DNA from: Phlebopus portentosus
Lineage: Eukaryota; Basidiomycota; Agaricomycetes; Boletales; Boletinellaceae
Direction: 5' to 3'
Assembly (NCBI GenBank): GCA_037892935.1
Contig: JAYXKI010000012.1
Location: 248,001 to 312,000 of the forward strand
DNA length: 64,000 nucleotides
This document shows positions 47,682 through 58,527 of the stretch, in pieces; position 1 is the stretch's first letter, and each line of letters opens with the position of its first letter. Position numbers and translations under genes: made by a program. Under the pieces are notes generated by a model that saw nothing but the letters and a program-made list of their open reading frames with translations, did no database searches and was not told the origin of the DNA.

Positions 47682-48876
47682 ATGATCGGCACTGACCATC
47701 TGCGCGTTGTTGTCTTGTTCTTCGCATTTACTCTCGCTTCTGCACAGGTCAAAATTGTGCAGACGAACGATGATGGATGGGCAGTTGCGAACATCAGAGC
47801 TCAGAATACTGCTCTCGTAACTGCTGGGTTCAACGTACGTCTCTCCGGTTGACTGGATGGATTCAATCGAGTCCTTGACACCGACGCACCGGCACAGGTT
47901 GTCCTCTCGGCCCCAGCGGAAAATGAGTCTGGTACGGGTTCTTCAGATGCAGAACCAGAGCCTCTGGGCTTGGACGGCTGTCAGTTCGAGAGCTGCCCTC
48001 CGTTTGCTCCAGCGACAGGGTCGGACCCAGATAACGGTGAGTTTCGTCGTACTTTCATCCTTCGCATACACTGATGGATGCCACTGTTGCAATTTCAAGC
48101 GCGATTCAATTATGTGAACTCTTTCCCGTGAGTTCTGTAAATAGCCTCTTACAAAGGGGCAACGAGGAATGAAGAACTCACGAAGCTTCGCCCATTAGGG
48201 TCACCGCCGTTCGATTTGGTATCCAGACTGCTGCTCCACCTTTTTTCGATGGCACGGGTCCTGACCTCGTGGTGTCCGGACCGAATGTCGGCAATAATCT
48301 AGGCTCAGGCGTGTTGAACTCGGGCACCGTGTAAGTGTCCCAGGTCATCCATTTCTCCGACTCGATCGCGCAACTGAATTATTTCTTCGCAGTGGTGCGG
48401 CGACCGAGGCCGCAAAAGAAGGCTTCCCTTCAATCGCCTTCTCAGGTTCGGGAGGATCGATAGTATCATTCACGACGCTCTCACAGCCTTCGTCCTCTAC
48501 AACTACCGCCAACGTTTTCGCTTCCCTTGGACTTAAGTTTGTGCAGGGGCTTCTTGCCCAACCATTTAACGCGTCATCACCAGTACTACCGAAAAATGTC
48601 AGCCTGAACGTCAATTACCCGGCCGCCACAGGAGCTTGCACAGATCCTGATGAGTTCAGCTTTGTGTTGACACGCATTAACGCCGCGTCAAGTAATACAA
48701 CCGCCGATGTCGACACTTGCGGAAGCGACCGACTCCCGACAGAGAGCAGCATAGTCGCACAGAACGGGTGCTTTGTGAGTGTGAGCGTGATGAGTGCGAC
48801 GACAAAAGGAGACGTGGATTCCGCGACGCAGGCCTTTGTCCTAAACAGATTGGGAGATTTTCTTAGTTGCGCCTAA
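47682..48876 (+). CDS. Secreted SurE-like (survival protein E) phosphatase domain protein
   Basis: Five exons: 47682-47834, 47898-48036, 48100-48127, 48199-48330 and 48393-48876. They sum to 312 codons (311 residues). Residues 1-21 form a signal peptide ending A-S-A-Q. The mature start V-K-I-V-Q-T-N-D-D-G is the SurE metal site (N-D-D-G), with later F-P-V-T-A-V-R-F-G and D-L-V-V-S-G-P-N-V-G-N-N-L-G, the conserved S-G-x-N-x-G-x-N loop. G-A-A-x-E-A then matches SurE helices. SurE proteins are metal-dependent nucleotidases or acid phosphatases; the signal peptide suggests a secreted or vacuolar enzyme here. Exon 3 is only 28 nt. TATATAAAG lies about 60 bases upstream of the ATG. Confidence 0.88.
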
Positions 48877-49746
48877 GTTTGCTGCAATGTATGTGGTTAG
48901 CGGACGTCGAAATAATTACATTGGCTAGACATTGGGCTTTTGTTTCTTGGTTGGCCTTATGAGAAAGGATAAGCTATGTGGGTTGTGACCTTTTGGTGAG
49001 AGCGTGATGCCGTTGATGAGGATCGCGCCTCAGAGCAAAGAAACCTGATGACTCAGTAAGTCTTACTTCCTAATTAAAAGGACAAAAGACACGTCATCAA
49101 ACCCACGTAGAGTTCGAGAGAACTTACTTCAACTTCAAGTCATTCTCTCAAGTCGTTGAATGTGCTTCTGAGCCTGACAAAATCGCTCTGTGAACAGCCT
49201 CTGTCTCCGGCAACGCTACCCTCTACTATGGCCCTTGTTGTTTCATGATGTCAAACGCTGTTTTGACGACTCTCGAGTCTGAGGAGGTTTTTCGTTAGGA
49301 GTGCAGCTGTCAAATTTATGACTTGAAGAGGGTCTCTCTCGGAAAATTGATTCATGAGACTTCTTTTGTGTAGGTATGATTTGAATATGACAAAAAGGTG
49401 TATGCGACTCCCACTTTCCGACGGAAAGATTGCTTGCGAGGACGTGGAGGTGTATGCATGAAAAGATATGTTAATCTAGAGGAAAAGAGCCAATACAGGT
49501 AGCATTCGTACGCTCCTAGACTAGCCATGCTTCTGAATCAAAGCTTTCTAGGTGATAAATATGAGAAATAAAAGAAGGAACCCTTGGAATGTCTAAATCC
49601 TGGCGATTTCCGATGAGAACAAAAACTCCTACTGATCTAGCGTGACCCGATTCATCAAGTGCCAAGCGTGGCTTGAAAGTCATAAGCTCCACGTGTTTGG
49701 GCCTTGATAAGAACTGCATCTACCTCTGGGTTTGACCACATCCACC
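48877..49746. other. Upstream region of the first Crinkler-kinase gene
   Basis: No gene. Parts at about 49230-49400 and 49580-49740 resemble 55320-55520 and 55690-55880 upstream of the relic (for example TCATGATG...GTATGATTT, and GACCCGATTCATCA against GACTCGATTGATAA). The repeat unit of the array therefore includes the 5' flank. Confidence 0.5.
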
Positions 49747-51791
49747 ATGCTTCAGCTAAACTGCCTCTCTCTCGACGAGCCCAATTATGGGCACTTCTCG
49801 GTCTGCGTAGACCCAAGTACAAAATTGTCGAAACTCAAGCGACCCATCTATGAGAGGCTAGACTCCTTCTACAATAGCTGCCGCCTCGATATACCTGATC
49901 TAAGGCTTTACCTTGTACGGTTTTCTTTCACCATTGTGACTTCCTGTTTTCATACCCCAAACTAGCCATCTGGTCTCATGATACAGCCAACCGATTCGCT
50001 GATTGAGCGTGCTAAGATCGCGTTGCAATCCTCGCCACGTCTGCCCGAGTTTGATAAATTATCTAATTTTTTCCCTCATGAACCTGATCGCAGGCATATT
50101 CACATTCTTATTCATACTGCGGAGATTAGTAAGTAACTTGCATCTTACACATACCAATCATAAATTCTGAAATGAAAGGTCAGTCAAGAAACGCAGGAGG
50201 GCAATTATAGATGATCCTGTGGAAATCCGTGAGTTCCTTTGTAAACTAACTTTCTTCGTTTTTGATGTATCGTATCATAGGTCATGCGAAGACCCTTGGA
50301 CTAGCGCGCTATGTGTTGTACGCCCCTGAAGCCGCGCTTCCGGACCGACTGTCCTCCGAGCAGTCAAAATATCCTATATATAATGGACGTTCCGATAGTT
50401 GTCGCGGGCCACCGATTACCATTTACAACAAGGCTTTCGCAGAATTGAAAGACGCTTTAGAAGACGTTTCCCATATTGAGGTGACGGCGCAAGAATTGAA
50501 GGCAGCTCATATGCTTCTCACGATGTCAATTAAGTTTTACTACCACGAGGGACATCGGATGGAACAGACGGACCTGGAACTTGAGAAACTCCTTGGTTAC
50601 TCGATCACTAATACGGCGCCTGGCGATGGTCTTGTCGGGACCGACTTACACGAGCAGAGGGTGATTCTTGCTTGCCTTAGATGGAAGAACGAGCTTGGAA
50701 GTGAAGGCGATGCCGGATATCATGCGGCTTGCTCTTACAGGGAGTATGTCACAGATAGTGAAGTGCGTATCGTTGAATTTGTTTTGACTTCTTCCGTGCT
50801 GATTATCCTCCGGGTCCAGTATGAAGAGGTCCGCAAAAGGACTTGTAGTCCTGCCATAATTGTCGGCATAATGGGTCCATATCTCTGTCTTATGGGCGGC
50901 ATATTTGTCGATGAAATTGTCGTACAACCTTTTACTGACTACCTGTTCCTCGGAGGCGATCCTGACTATGGAAAGCGTGTTCTTCACATTGCGCGGGTAT
51001 TCAAGGCCACGAACAGGGCACTTCGCGAACTAGAGCACTACTACGAGAGATCTCTCGGTGATAACGGCAACTATGGACCGCACTTGCCTCAGCCCAGTGT
51101 TGTTGATGAGTCAAATCCACGCCCAAATCTGCGTTTTCTCGACAGACTGTTCCCGGAGAACATGGCCAGCACCGTGTACAGTGCAAATATGGACGGTCGT
51201 GATGTCGTCGTCAAATTCACGAGTACTTATTGCGGAGACGCCCATAGGCTCTTGGCGAGCCATGGGCTCGCTCCTCAGCTACATTTCTGTGGTCGTATTC
51301 GTGGTGGTCTCTGGATGGTCGTGATGGATTACGTTCAAGGGAATAATAGCAATAACTATTTAACAGAGAATGGCCTTCCGCCCGACATTGTGGCGGACGT
51401 CCGGAAAGCCGTGGGCCTGCTGCATGACGAGGATTACGTTTTTGGAGACTTGCGACCACAAAATATACTGGTCCTGAAGGAACAGGAAGCAAACACAAAT
51501 GAAATGCTACGGATTCCCAATAAGCCTAGTGATCATGCAAGCAACGATGAATATTCGATGATAATGGTGAACGGCCGCGACGTATATCCGCGGTTAAGAA
51601 CAGTTTTGATCGACTTCGACTGGTGTGGAAAGGATTCCGAGGCTCGGTATCCTACCACGTTGAATGATACAGGGGATATTGATTGGGCTCCTGGCGTTGA
51701 ACGATTCGGTTTAATGAAGAAGGAGCATGATGACTATCGTTTGCGCAACCTCGGGTTATCTGAGTTACAACAAGCAAACGGTCACAGGTAG
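49747..51791 (+). CDS. Crinkler-type protein with C-terminal kinase-like domain, copy 1
   Basis: Five exons: 49747-49914, 49966-50128, 50184-50228, 50281-50762 and 50820-51791; 610 codons (609 residues). The fourth intron has no stop, so the frame also reads through it, but the paralogues show it is spliced. Residues 1-56 resemble the Crinkler N-terminal ubiquitin-fold header (M-L-Q-L-N-C-L-S-L). The middle holds P-I-Y-N-G-R-S-D and R-G-P-P-I-T-I-Y. The C-terminal 270 residues are kinase-like: V-V-V-K-F (lysine), M-V-V-M-D-Y-V hinge, V-F-G-D-L-R-P-Q-N-I-L (catalytic-loop equivalent), I-D-F-D-W-C-G where DFG is expected, and W-A-P-G-V. Crinklers are known as effectors in oomycetes and as conflict-type proteins in many eukaryotes; the role in fungi is open. 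No signal peptide is apparent. Confidence 0.82.
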
Positions 51792-53180
51792 AAGCTGTGA
51801 AAGTTCGCTGGTCAACCTGTCGTGTATGGACACCCGCATTCGATGGAGCTTGTTCTTACAATAGTCCTTCTTACTTCATGTATGTACGCAAGGTCACAAA
51901 ATACAGAGACGTCACCTCCGTTTCTAGGATGCGTGTAATATGCTTTTGATGAGTACCATCCTCAACACTGCCTGCTTAAGCGCGCTGCGATCCCCGCGTC
52001 AAAGAATGCTGACGATATCAGTGCTGTAAGCTATTCTCGTTTCTGAACCCTTTATAGCGTCAATTTATTCTGGTCTTTAGACTCCGCAGGCATGCGGCGG
52101 GTTTCAAGATTGGTGGAAATAGAGTCGGTTTTGGGGCTTGTCACGAGTAATGTTGTTACGGCGTGTCTTCGTGCGTAATACAGAGCAATGTTTTATTCCG
52201 AATCGGAAGGAAATAAGCTTTCAAACTATTTACGTTTCGTTTGAATCTCGAAAGCAACAATTCTGACCTATTGTATGCAATGACATTTCCATCTATTATC
52301 ATTCTACTCTGAAAGTAGTACAATACACCCAGTATCCTGAAGACATCTATACACGCCGTGCATAAATTTGGAATGTTTTCTCAGGCTTTTCTGCTTCATT
52401 TTTCACTATTGCGGCTCAGTGGCTGAAGGTGAAGGACTCGTCGTCATTTCCAAATCGGGCCTGGGAGGCGTGGGAGAGTGCCTTCACGACTTTCCTTTCA
52501 CAACAAAAGGAATGTATACTTAATCGATCTTCGATTCCTCATCTTCAGTCGTTCTCTCAGCTCTGCGCAGATGTCGCCAGCAGTGAGTTTCATCGTCTTT
52601 GCAACTGTGTCCTACCCTATTCTTCATGGCTCTTGGATTCACTGACCTAATGGCCACTTCATCTAGACGCTCACGTTACCCTGTTTCACTGAAAGGCTTG
52701 AAAGGAAAGCTGTAAGGCCTACGACAGACTTCAGGATCTGTCGGTTGCTCTAAGCATCGAGCCAATCATTTTACCACAGTCTTGGAGTATTCTCGCCGTC
52801 CAAGTTTATGAGGTGCCACAGTGATCTCGAGGGATCACCGGGGTAAAGAGCGGCTGGAGTCAGCCGCTTGTATATTACATCATTATAGCACAGGAGGAAA
52901 TGAGCAAGCGAAATACCAGGAAAAAAATCAAAGCAGCGTTCTGACGTAGAAAATAGAGGCACATCGACAGGTTGCTAGTGGACCGAAGAATTGCGAGCTA
53001 CGGACGCGACGCGCCTATTCCTCACGCATCGATCGCTCCTGATATCCTCCCCGATCGGATCGCATCAACGAGACCCTGATCTCGCTCAGGAGCCAGACTC
53101 CGATATCGGTTGGCAGCCATCTCAGCCTCGTCGTCAGATTCGTCGTCGGGTCTGTGTTCGCGCAGCTGGCGCAGGTATGC
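51792..53180. other. 1.4-kb spacer in the Crinkler array
   Basis: No supported gene. Short plus-strand frame at 52429-52650 has no recognisable family. Confidence 0.4.
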
Positions 53181-54081
53181 TCAATCCAATGTGTTTCGTT
53201 CGTCTTCATCGGGGAGGGAATCAAGAGGGATCATCACGTCGAAGTCGTGATGAAGAAGGACTTCCTCCTCTTCCTCCATGCATGGCAGAGGGGGAGTAAG
53301 AAGAGATTCAACCGATGAGCTCCGTGGCTCGGTGCTTTCCCGGCTCTTCCAGTATACTGACGTGACCGTTCCGACAGACGCGTGGCGCTCGTTGTCGACA
53401 CCCAGTAGCCAGTCCTGGTCTATATCCTCGACCTTGACTAAAGGCGCGGGGGCGGAATCCTCTTCATTGCGTCCTGGCCTATCAGCGTTGGACGGATGTG
53501 ATCCGTTCTCGACCAGTGTCTCTTCTGAGGAACTCCGCCTTACCATCAGAACTGGACGTTCGTCCTTCGGTTTCAACTTCAGTATGACCGACGGCTTCCC
53601 GGATACGTCTCCGTATGCGCCGGGCATTCGACTCTTCGGGCTCATTTCCATGGCGTTCTTGGGCTCGAGTGCGCTTTCTTCGTGTCTGGATACACCGGTC
53701 TACAACGCGCTCGGCACCTACTGTCAATAAGCAGAGGTCTTGAGGAACAAGGTGTGAGGATTTAGATGCTAGACGTGCTGAACGTCTAGGTGCTTGGCAA
53801 GAGGACCCAACATCGCATTCGTTTGCCGGAGAAACCCCCGGTACGTTGGCGTTGTGTTGTACCGCCTGATCAGCTGGACCATGGATCTTGCGTCGAACGT
53901 GTCGTGTGTTCGCTCGGAGAATAGCTTCGGGATCGGATGCGTCCTCTTCGGATTCCCTACTTCTTTTTGTCCCTGTCTTGCCTGAACGGCGGGGATGCCC
54001 TTGTTCTTGGAGCCCGTCGGCAACAGAATCTCCTGAAAGGAGAATGACAACGACAACGACGTTGCGATTGTATCGAAGCAC
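53181..54081 (-). CDS. Hypothetical basic/acidic low-complexity protein
   Basis: Two open frames on the minus strand, 54081-53482 and 53651-53181, that must be joined by an intron around 53650-53720; the exact splice is unresolved. The first part is basic and has R-R-S-A-R-L-A-S-K, a motif common in fungal nuclear proteins, and an Arg-rich stretch (R-R-I-R-R-R-I-R). The second has S-V-I-L-K-L-K-P-K, an acidic P-L-V-K-V-E-D-I-D segment and ends in Glu/Asp-rich sequence. Its hydrophobic start (N-V-V-V-V-V-I-L-L) could belong to an upstream intron, in which case the true start differs. Antisense plus-strand frames here look like shadows. Nuclear location is a guess from composition. Confidence 0.45.
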
Positions 54082-55882
54082 ATTAGGTAACGGTCGCTAA
54101 TAAGCGTACGAACTGGGAGAAAATGAATGGTACACAGGGGGCAGAATTACGTTTCTGGGCCGCTTATATAGGAAACAGAATTGGAAAGCTCGCCTCTGAT
54201 TAGCTGGATTCCAGTTCCAGATCAAATTTTTCAGGTTCGGAAATAGAGTTTTGTCCCCTGTGGTATTTACCTGATGGTCCGGCTATCTTTGCGCTGGTTT
54301 TCGAGCCACGACTCTGATTGGTGGCCTGGTGACCTCGTCGTGGCTTCATTCCACCTGCGATGGAACCGATCCGCAATACGGGACAGCGGCACGAGAACGA
54401 GTACGCACGAGCTTGTCCTCTACGTAGATTTGTGGTTGAAGAGCACTGTTGCTCTTCGTGCGTCTGCTGCGAGCAGAGGTATGGTTATCAACAGCAGCCC
54501 TCGCCGTGTCTCCATGGATGATGGTATGCGCGCCGTGTCTGCTATCGCCGGTCTTTAGTATTGCGTCGGAGCCACCCGCGATGGGCGCACATGCCTTACA
54601 CATCGAGCGGCAATGTACACGAAAGAGTAACGGCGAAGGAGAGAGACACTGGAGGCGCTGGAAAACGGGCGTTCGATAAGGGGATTGTGAAGGTATCTTT
54701 CGAGGAGCTAGAGGAGGACCGGGGCGTGGCTATAAAGGCGGTCATGTTCTTTGGCCAACGACAAGCCAGGGTCTAAGTTTTCGTGAAGTTTAAACTCCGC
54801 TTCATAAGCCGAACGCGTTAAGAACCCACGTGACCGTTCTTGCTTTACTTCCACACCACAGATGGCAAAGAATGATAAAAACCGAAATAAATTCGTGATT
54901 AGGTGACGACAAAGATTTACAACTAGGTAATGCATTTAGAATATAATAGACGTGTAATGCCGTTATGTACTTGTGTAATACAGATGGGTGTTTTACGGAT
55001 CAAAAGCAACGATTCAATTGGCCATGTCCTCAAGACACTTTTTTTCAATCATACATATTCCAATATTAGAGGGTGGCCATCGCGGCTGTCTCATCATCAT
55101 TTCCAAATCCAAATCGGACTTGGGAGGCGTGACAAGTAGTCTGTCACGAGGCCTCAGAGTACCTGATGACTCAGCGAACTTCCTATTTAGAATGGTCCCC
55201 CCAATGTTTCCTGTTCATCGTCACAATATTTTCAGATTGCTTGTTATGCTTTTAAGCTCGATTTCACCAGATCGACCGAGTCACGAACATCTGCCGGCTC
55301 TGGCATCGCCAACCTCTGCGGGGGCCATTGTTGTTTCATGATTATGTCATGCCGAACACTGTCACGGTCTCGACGAAGTTTGGGTCTCGAGTCTCCGCTT
55401 CGCAACATATTGAGTAGGTTTTTCTCTCAAGAGGCAGATTTTAAATGCACGGCTTAAAGCGAGCCTTCTATAACTGACTCGTGAGATTCCTTCTGTGTAA
55501 GTATGATTTAGGAATAGTCAAAAGCTGTTGCACTGAAAGAACAATCGCGAGTGGAGTCAGACACATGGAAAAACGTAAATTGTTGGTAATTACACAGAAG
55601 TAGCCGATGTAGGTAACCGTTGTACGTTCTTAGACCACTGATTATTTCTAATCAAAAGTTTCCAGATGATAAACATAAAAGCAAAATAAGGAGTCCTTCA
55701 AGTTGAAATGTCCCCTCGACGTTATGATGATTTCTGAGCGACACTTAGTGATCCAGAGTGACTCGATTGATAATATGCCGAGCGTGACCTGCATGTTGGT
55801 AGGTCACCACGTGTTTGCATCTTGATGGTAGAAGCGACTGAACATTATATTTGAAATTTCGACAGGACCATATCTAATGAAT
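54082..55882. other. 1.8-kb spacer with copied Crinkler 5' flank
   Basis: No clear gene. A minus-strand open frame at 54346-54603 has no family resemblance. The part 55060-55470 resembles the flank of copy 1 near 49200-49400, and 55690-55880 resembles 49580-49746, so this is duplicated upstream DNA. Confidence 0.4.
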
Positions 55883-55975
55883 ATGCTTCGACACTTTGAT
55901 GATCTTAATCATGAACCGTTCATGGTTCCAGAAATAAGAGCCACAAAACTAAGTCGGATTCTCCTTCTTCGATGT
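55883..55975 (+). pseudogene. Relic Crinkler N-terminal exon
   Basis: From ATG 55883 the frame reads like a decayed version of the Crinkler header (compare H-F-D-D-L-N-H-E-P-F with N-C-L-S-L-D-E-P and D-N-P-G-S-E-P-F). It is preceded by the same upstream flank as copy 1. It decays after about 30 codons and no kinase part follows before the next gene at 56302. A 5' relic of a fourth array member. Confidence 0.5.
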
Positions 55976-56301
55976 CATAATCACGACGCGGTCCTATCAC
56001 GATGCACTTCCATCTGCATTAAGACAGAAGCAAAAGACTCAGGCGAAGGGACATACGAGTGAGTGCAAAGACAGTAAAGTATGTCGTCTATCGGACAATT
56101 ATTCTGCTAACCTAGACATCTCTAGTGTGATGAACGTCGTGCCTATACTGGGACAAAGTCTGCTATGCTGATGAACATTTGTGACTCATCAAAAAGGCCA
56201 GGTGTGGCTTGAATGTTGTGGCCTGCCACCGCCACGTGAGTGCACCTATGTAAACCCCAAGCTGCTCTACCACAAAGCGTCCACCTTGGCTTTCTACTAC
56301 G

Positions 56302-58284
56302 ATGTCTGACCTTCAGCTAATGTGCTTTGTGTTTGACGACCCTCGCTGCGTGCCTTTCATGGCTCGGGTAGCCCCTGAGCAACCGGTTGGTCTTCTCAAA
56401 CAAACCATTTATGAGATGAACAGGCAGTACTTCATCAAAGCGAAGGTTGATGCTGCCTGCCTCATGCTCTACTTTGTGCGTCTCTCCTTAGTCGTTCTTG
56501 ACTCACTTATGCTCATGCGCATCCTTCTACTCTTGTATAGCCACCAGATCTTTTGGATGTCATAGATGAAACGTTTTTGTCACGAGCTAGAGATGCTATG
56601 GATTATTCCCTTCTTCCGAAAGACAATGCCGTCCTGTCTGCGGTGATATCCAGAGCTGAGAATGGAAAGATCCATGTGTTGGTAGACAACGACCGAAAAC
56701 GATTTGGTAAGCATACTAACTGCCAAATTGAAGGGACGTTCTCAGAAATGCTCATAGATGCGCCATCACTCGGGGAGAATCTCAGTGGAACAGTTAAATC
56801 TCGTGGGTCATGCCAATACGCTACATCAGACTTATTCTAACCATTCTGCTGCGTTAGGTCATAGTAAAGCTGTTTCTTTGGTGAAGGGTGCTTCGAATCC
56901 CTCGACCGCAGCGGATCCGGCCAACATACAATCACAGCAGAGCAACTTCCCGATTTATAACGGTAGACCCGACAAACTCCGTGGACCGCCTATTACAATA
57001 TACAATGAGGCATTTGCACGTCTCAAGGGTGACATCGATAATCTAGGCGACATCATCCCGACCTCGACAGAACTGAAGATAACTTTTGATTTATTCAAGG
57101 AAGCTGTGAAGTTTTATTCTATCGAGCCGGAACGAACAAAGGTGATGTTCAAGCTATTGGAACAGTTCTTTAACTGTCAAATCAGAAAGGAGCTTCGCAC
57201 ACTGAACTCAGTTGGTGACGGGGTCATTGAAACGGAGACACATGGTTGGCATGCTGCCACTGCTTGGTTTGAGTTGAAAAACGAAATCGGAAGCAAAGGA
57301 GATGCTCAGTATCAAGCCGTCTGCACGTACCGTAAACATGTGGCCAGTGATGGGGTGCGTTACAGATTTGCCTGATCAATTTGTTGTTAATCCAATATTG
57401 CTGTCTAGTATGCAAAAATTCGCGCCAGCACGTGCTGCCCCTGCTTGATCGTTTCCTTCATGGGCCCATTCATGTCAATTCAGGGTGCCATATTCATTGA
57501 CGCTCCTGTCGTCCAGCCATTTACCGAGTTCTTCTTCCTTGGAGGCGATCCAGACTATGAGCTACGTGTGCTGAAAATCGCCCGTATACTTCATGCAACG
57601 AAGAACGCTATCGCTTGCATTCGTCGCCATTATCAGCAGGTTGAACTCAATGAAACTGTTAATCCTGAGGCACTGCTACCTTGTCCGGTCATAATCGAGA
57701 GGCCGAATCCATTTCCAAGGCTAACCTTCATGGACAGGCTGTTCAAGACAAGCATGGCTCAACCATTATACACAGGAACGATGAATGGCAAGAACGTCGT
57801 TATCAAGTTCACTCGCCGCTACTGTGAGGGAGCTCATAGACTACTAGCGCAGAATGGCCTTGCTCCACAGTTGCATTTATGTGTCCCCATTCTCGGAGGT
57901 TATTTGATGGTCGTGATGGATTATGTCCAAGGCGATACCGCACAGAAATATATCCAAGAGCATGGGAATTCTCTGGACATATACATGGATGTCAAAAGGG
58001 CTGTCGAACTACTGCATGGAGAGGACTATGTGTTTGGAGATCTACGTACTCCCAATATCATAGTCATCAAGAAGGTGAACGACAATCATCCGGACCAACA
58101 GGAAAGCCTTAATCTCGATGCGCTTTTGATCGACTTCGACTGGTGCGGCAAGAATATGGAGTCGAGGTACCCTACCACCTTGAATACCACCATCGATTGG
58201 GCGCCCGGCGTCTTACCCTTTGGAGCCATGGAGAAGGAGCACGATGAGTATCAGCTGGCGAAACTTCAGGTTGGACCAATCTGA
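56302..58284 (+). CDS. Crinkler-type protein with C-terminal kinase-like domain, copy 2
   Basis: Exons 56302-56475, 56541-56706, 56858-57354 and 57409-58284; 571 codons (570 residues). The 45-nt exon 3 of the other two copies has no usable donor here (C-T-C-A-T in place of C-G-T-A-A), and joining 56706 to 56858 keeps the frame, so this copy has four exons. Header starts M-S-D-L-Q-L-M-C-F-V-F-D-D-P, slightly longer than in its paralogues. Kinase-like part: V-V-I-K-F, M-V-V-M-D-Y-V, V-F-G-D-L-R-T-P-N-I, I-D-F-D-W-C-G, W-A-P-G-V. It is the most divergent of the three, with a shorter loop between the catalytic-loop and D-F-D segments. Confidence 0.8.
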
Positions 58285-58527
58285 GAGAAAGTGACGACTT
58301 TCTCTTCCTCTTTCACATTGATACATGTTTGATAGATGTAGATATTTGTTTGTTTGTGTGTATGGATAGGCGACGAAACATTCGAGTTACTTACGTGCAA
58401 AGTACGAGTGATTGGAGTGAGTGAGCGAAACATTTGTATTATGTAAAGAAGCGTCGGCTCTCACGTGATGCAAGGCAGTCACGTTCACCAACCTCTTTGT
58501 TTGCTTTGTTTGACTCCATCTTCCTCC

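Noticed and set aside
53278..53730. Plus-strand frame 53278-53730 as the real gene
   Set aside because: The minus-strand frames have R-R-S-A-R-L-A-S-K, charged segments typical of nuclear proteins and a natural acidic end; the plus frame looks like their complement. Not fully certain.
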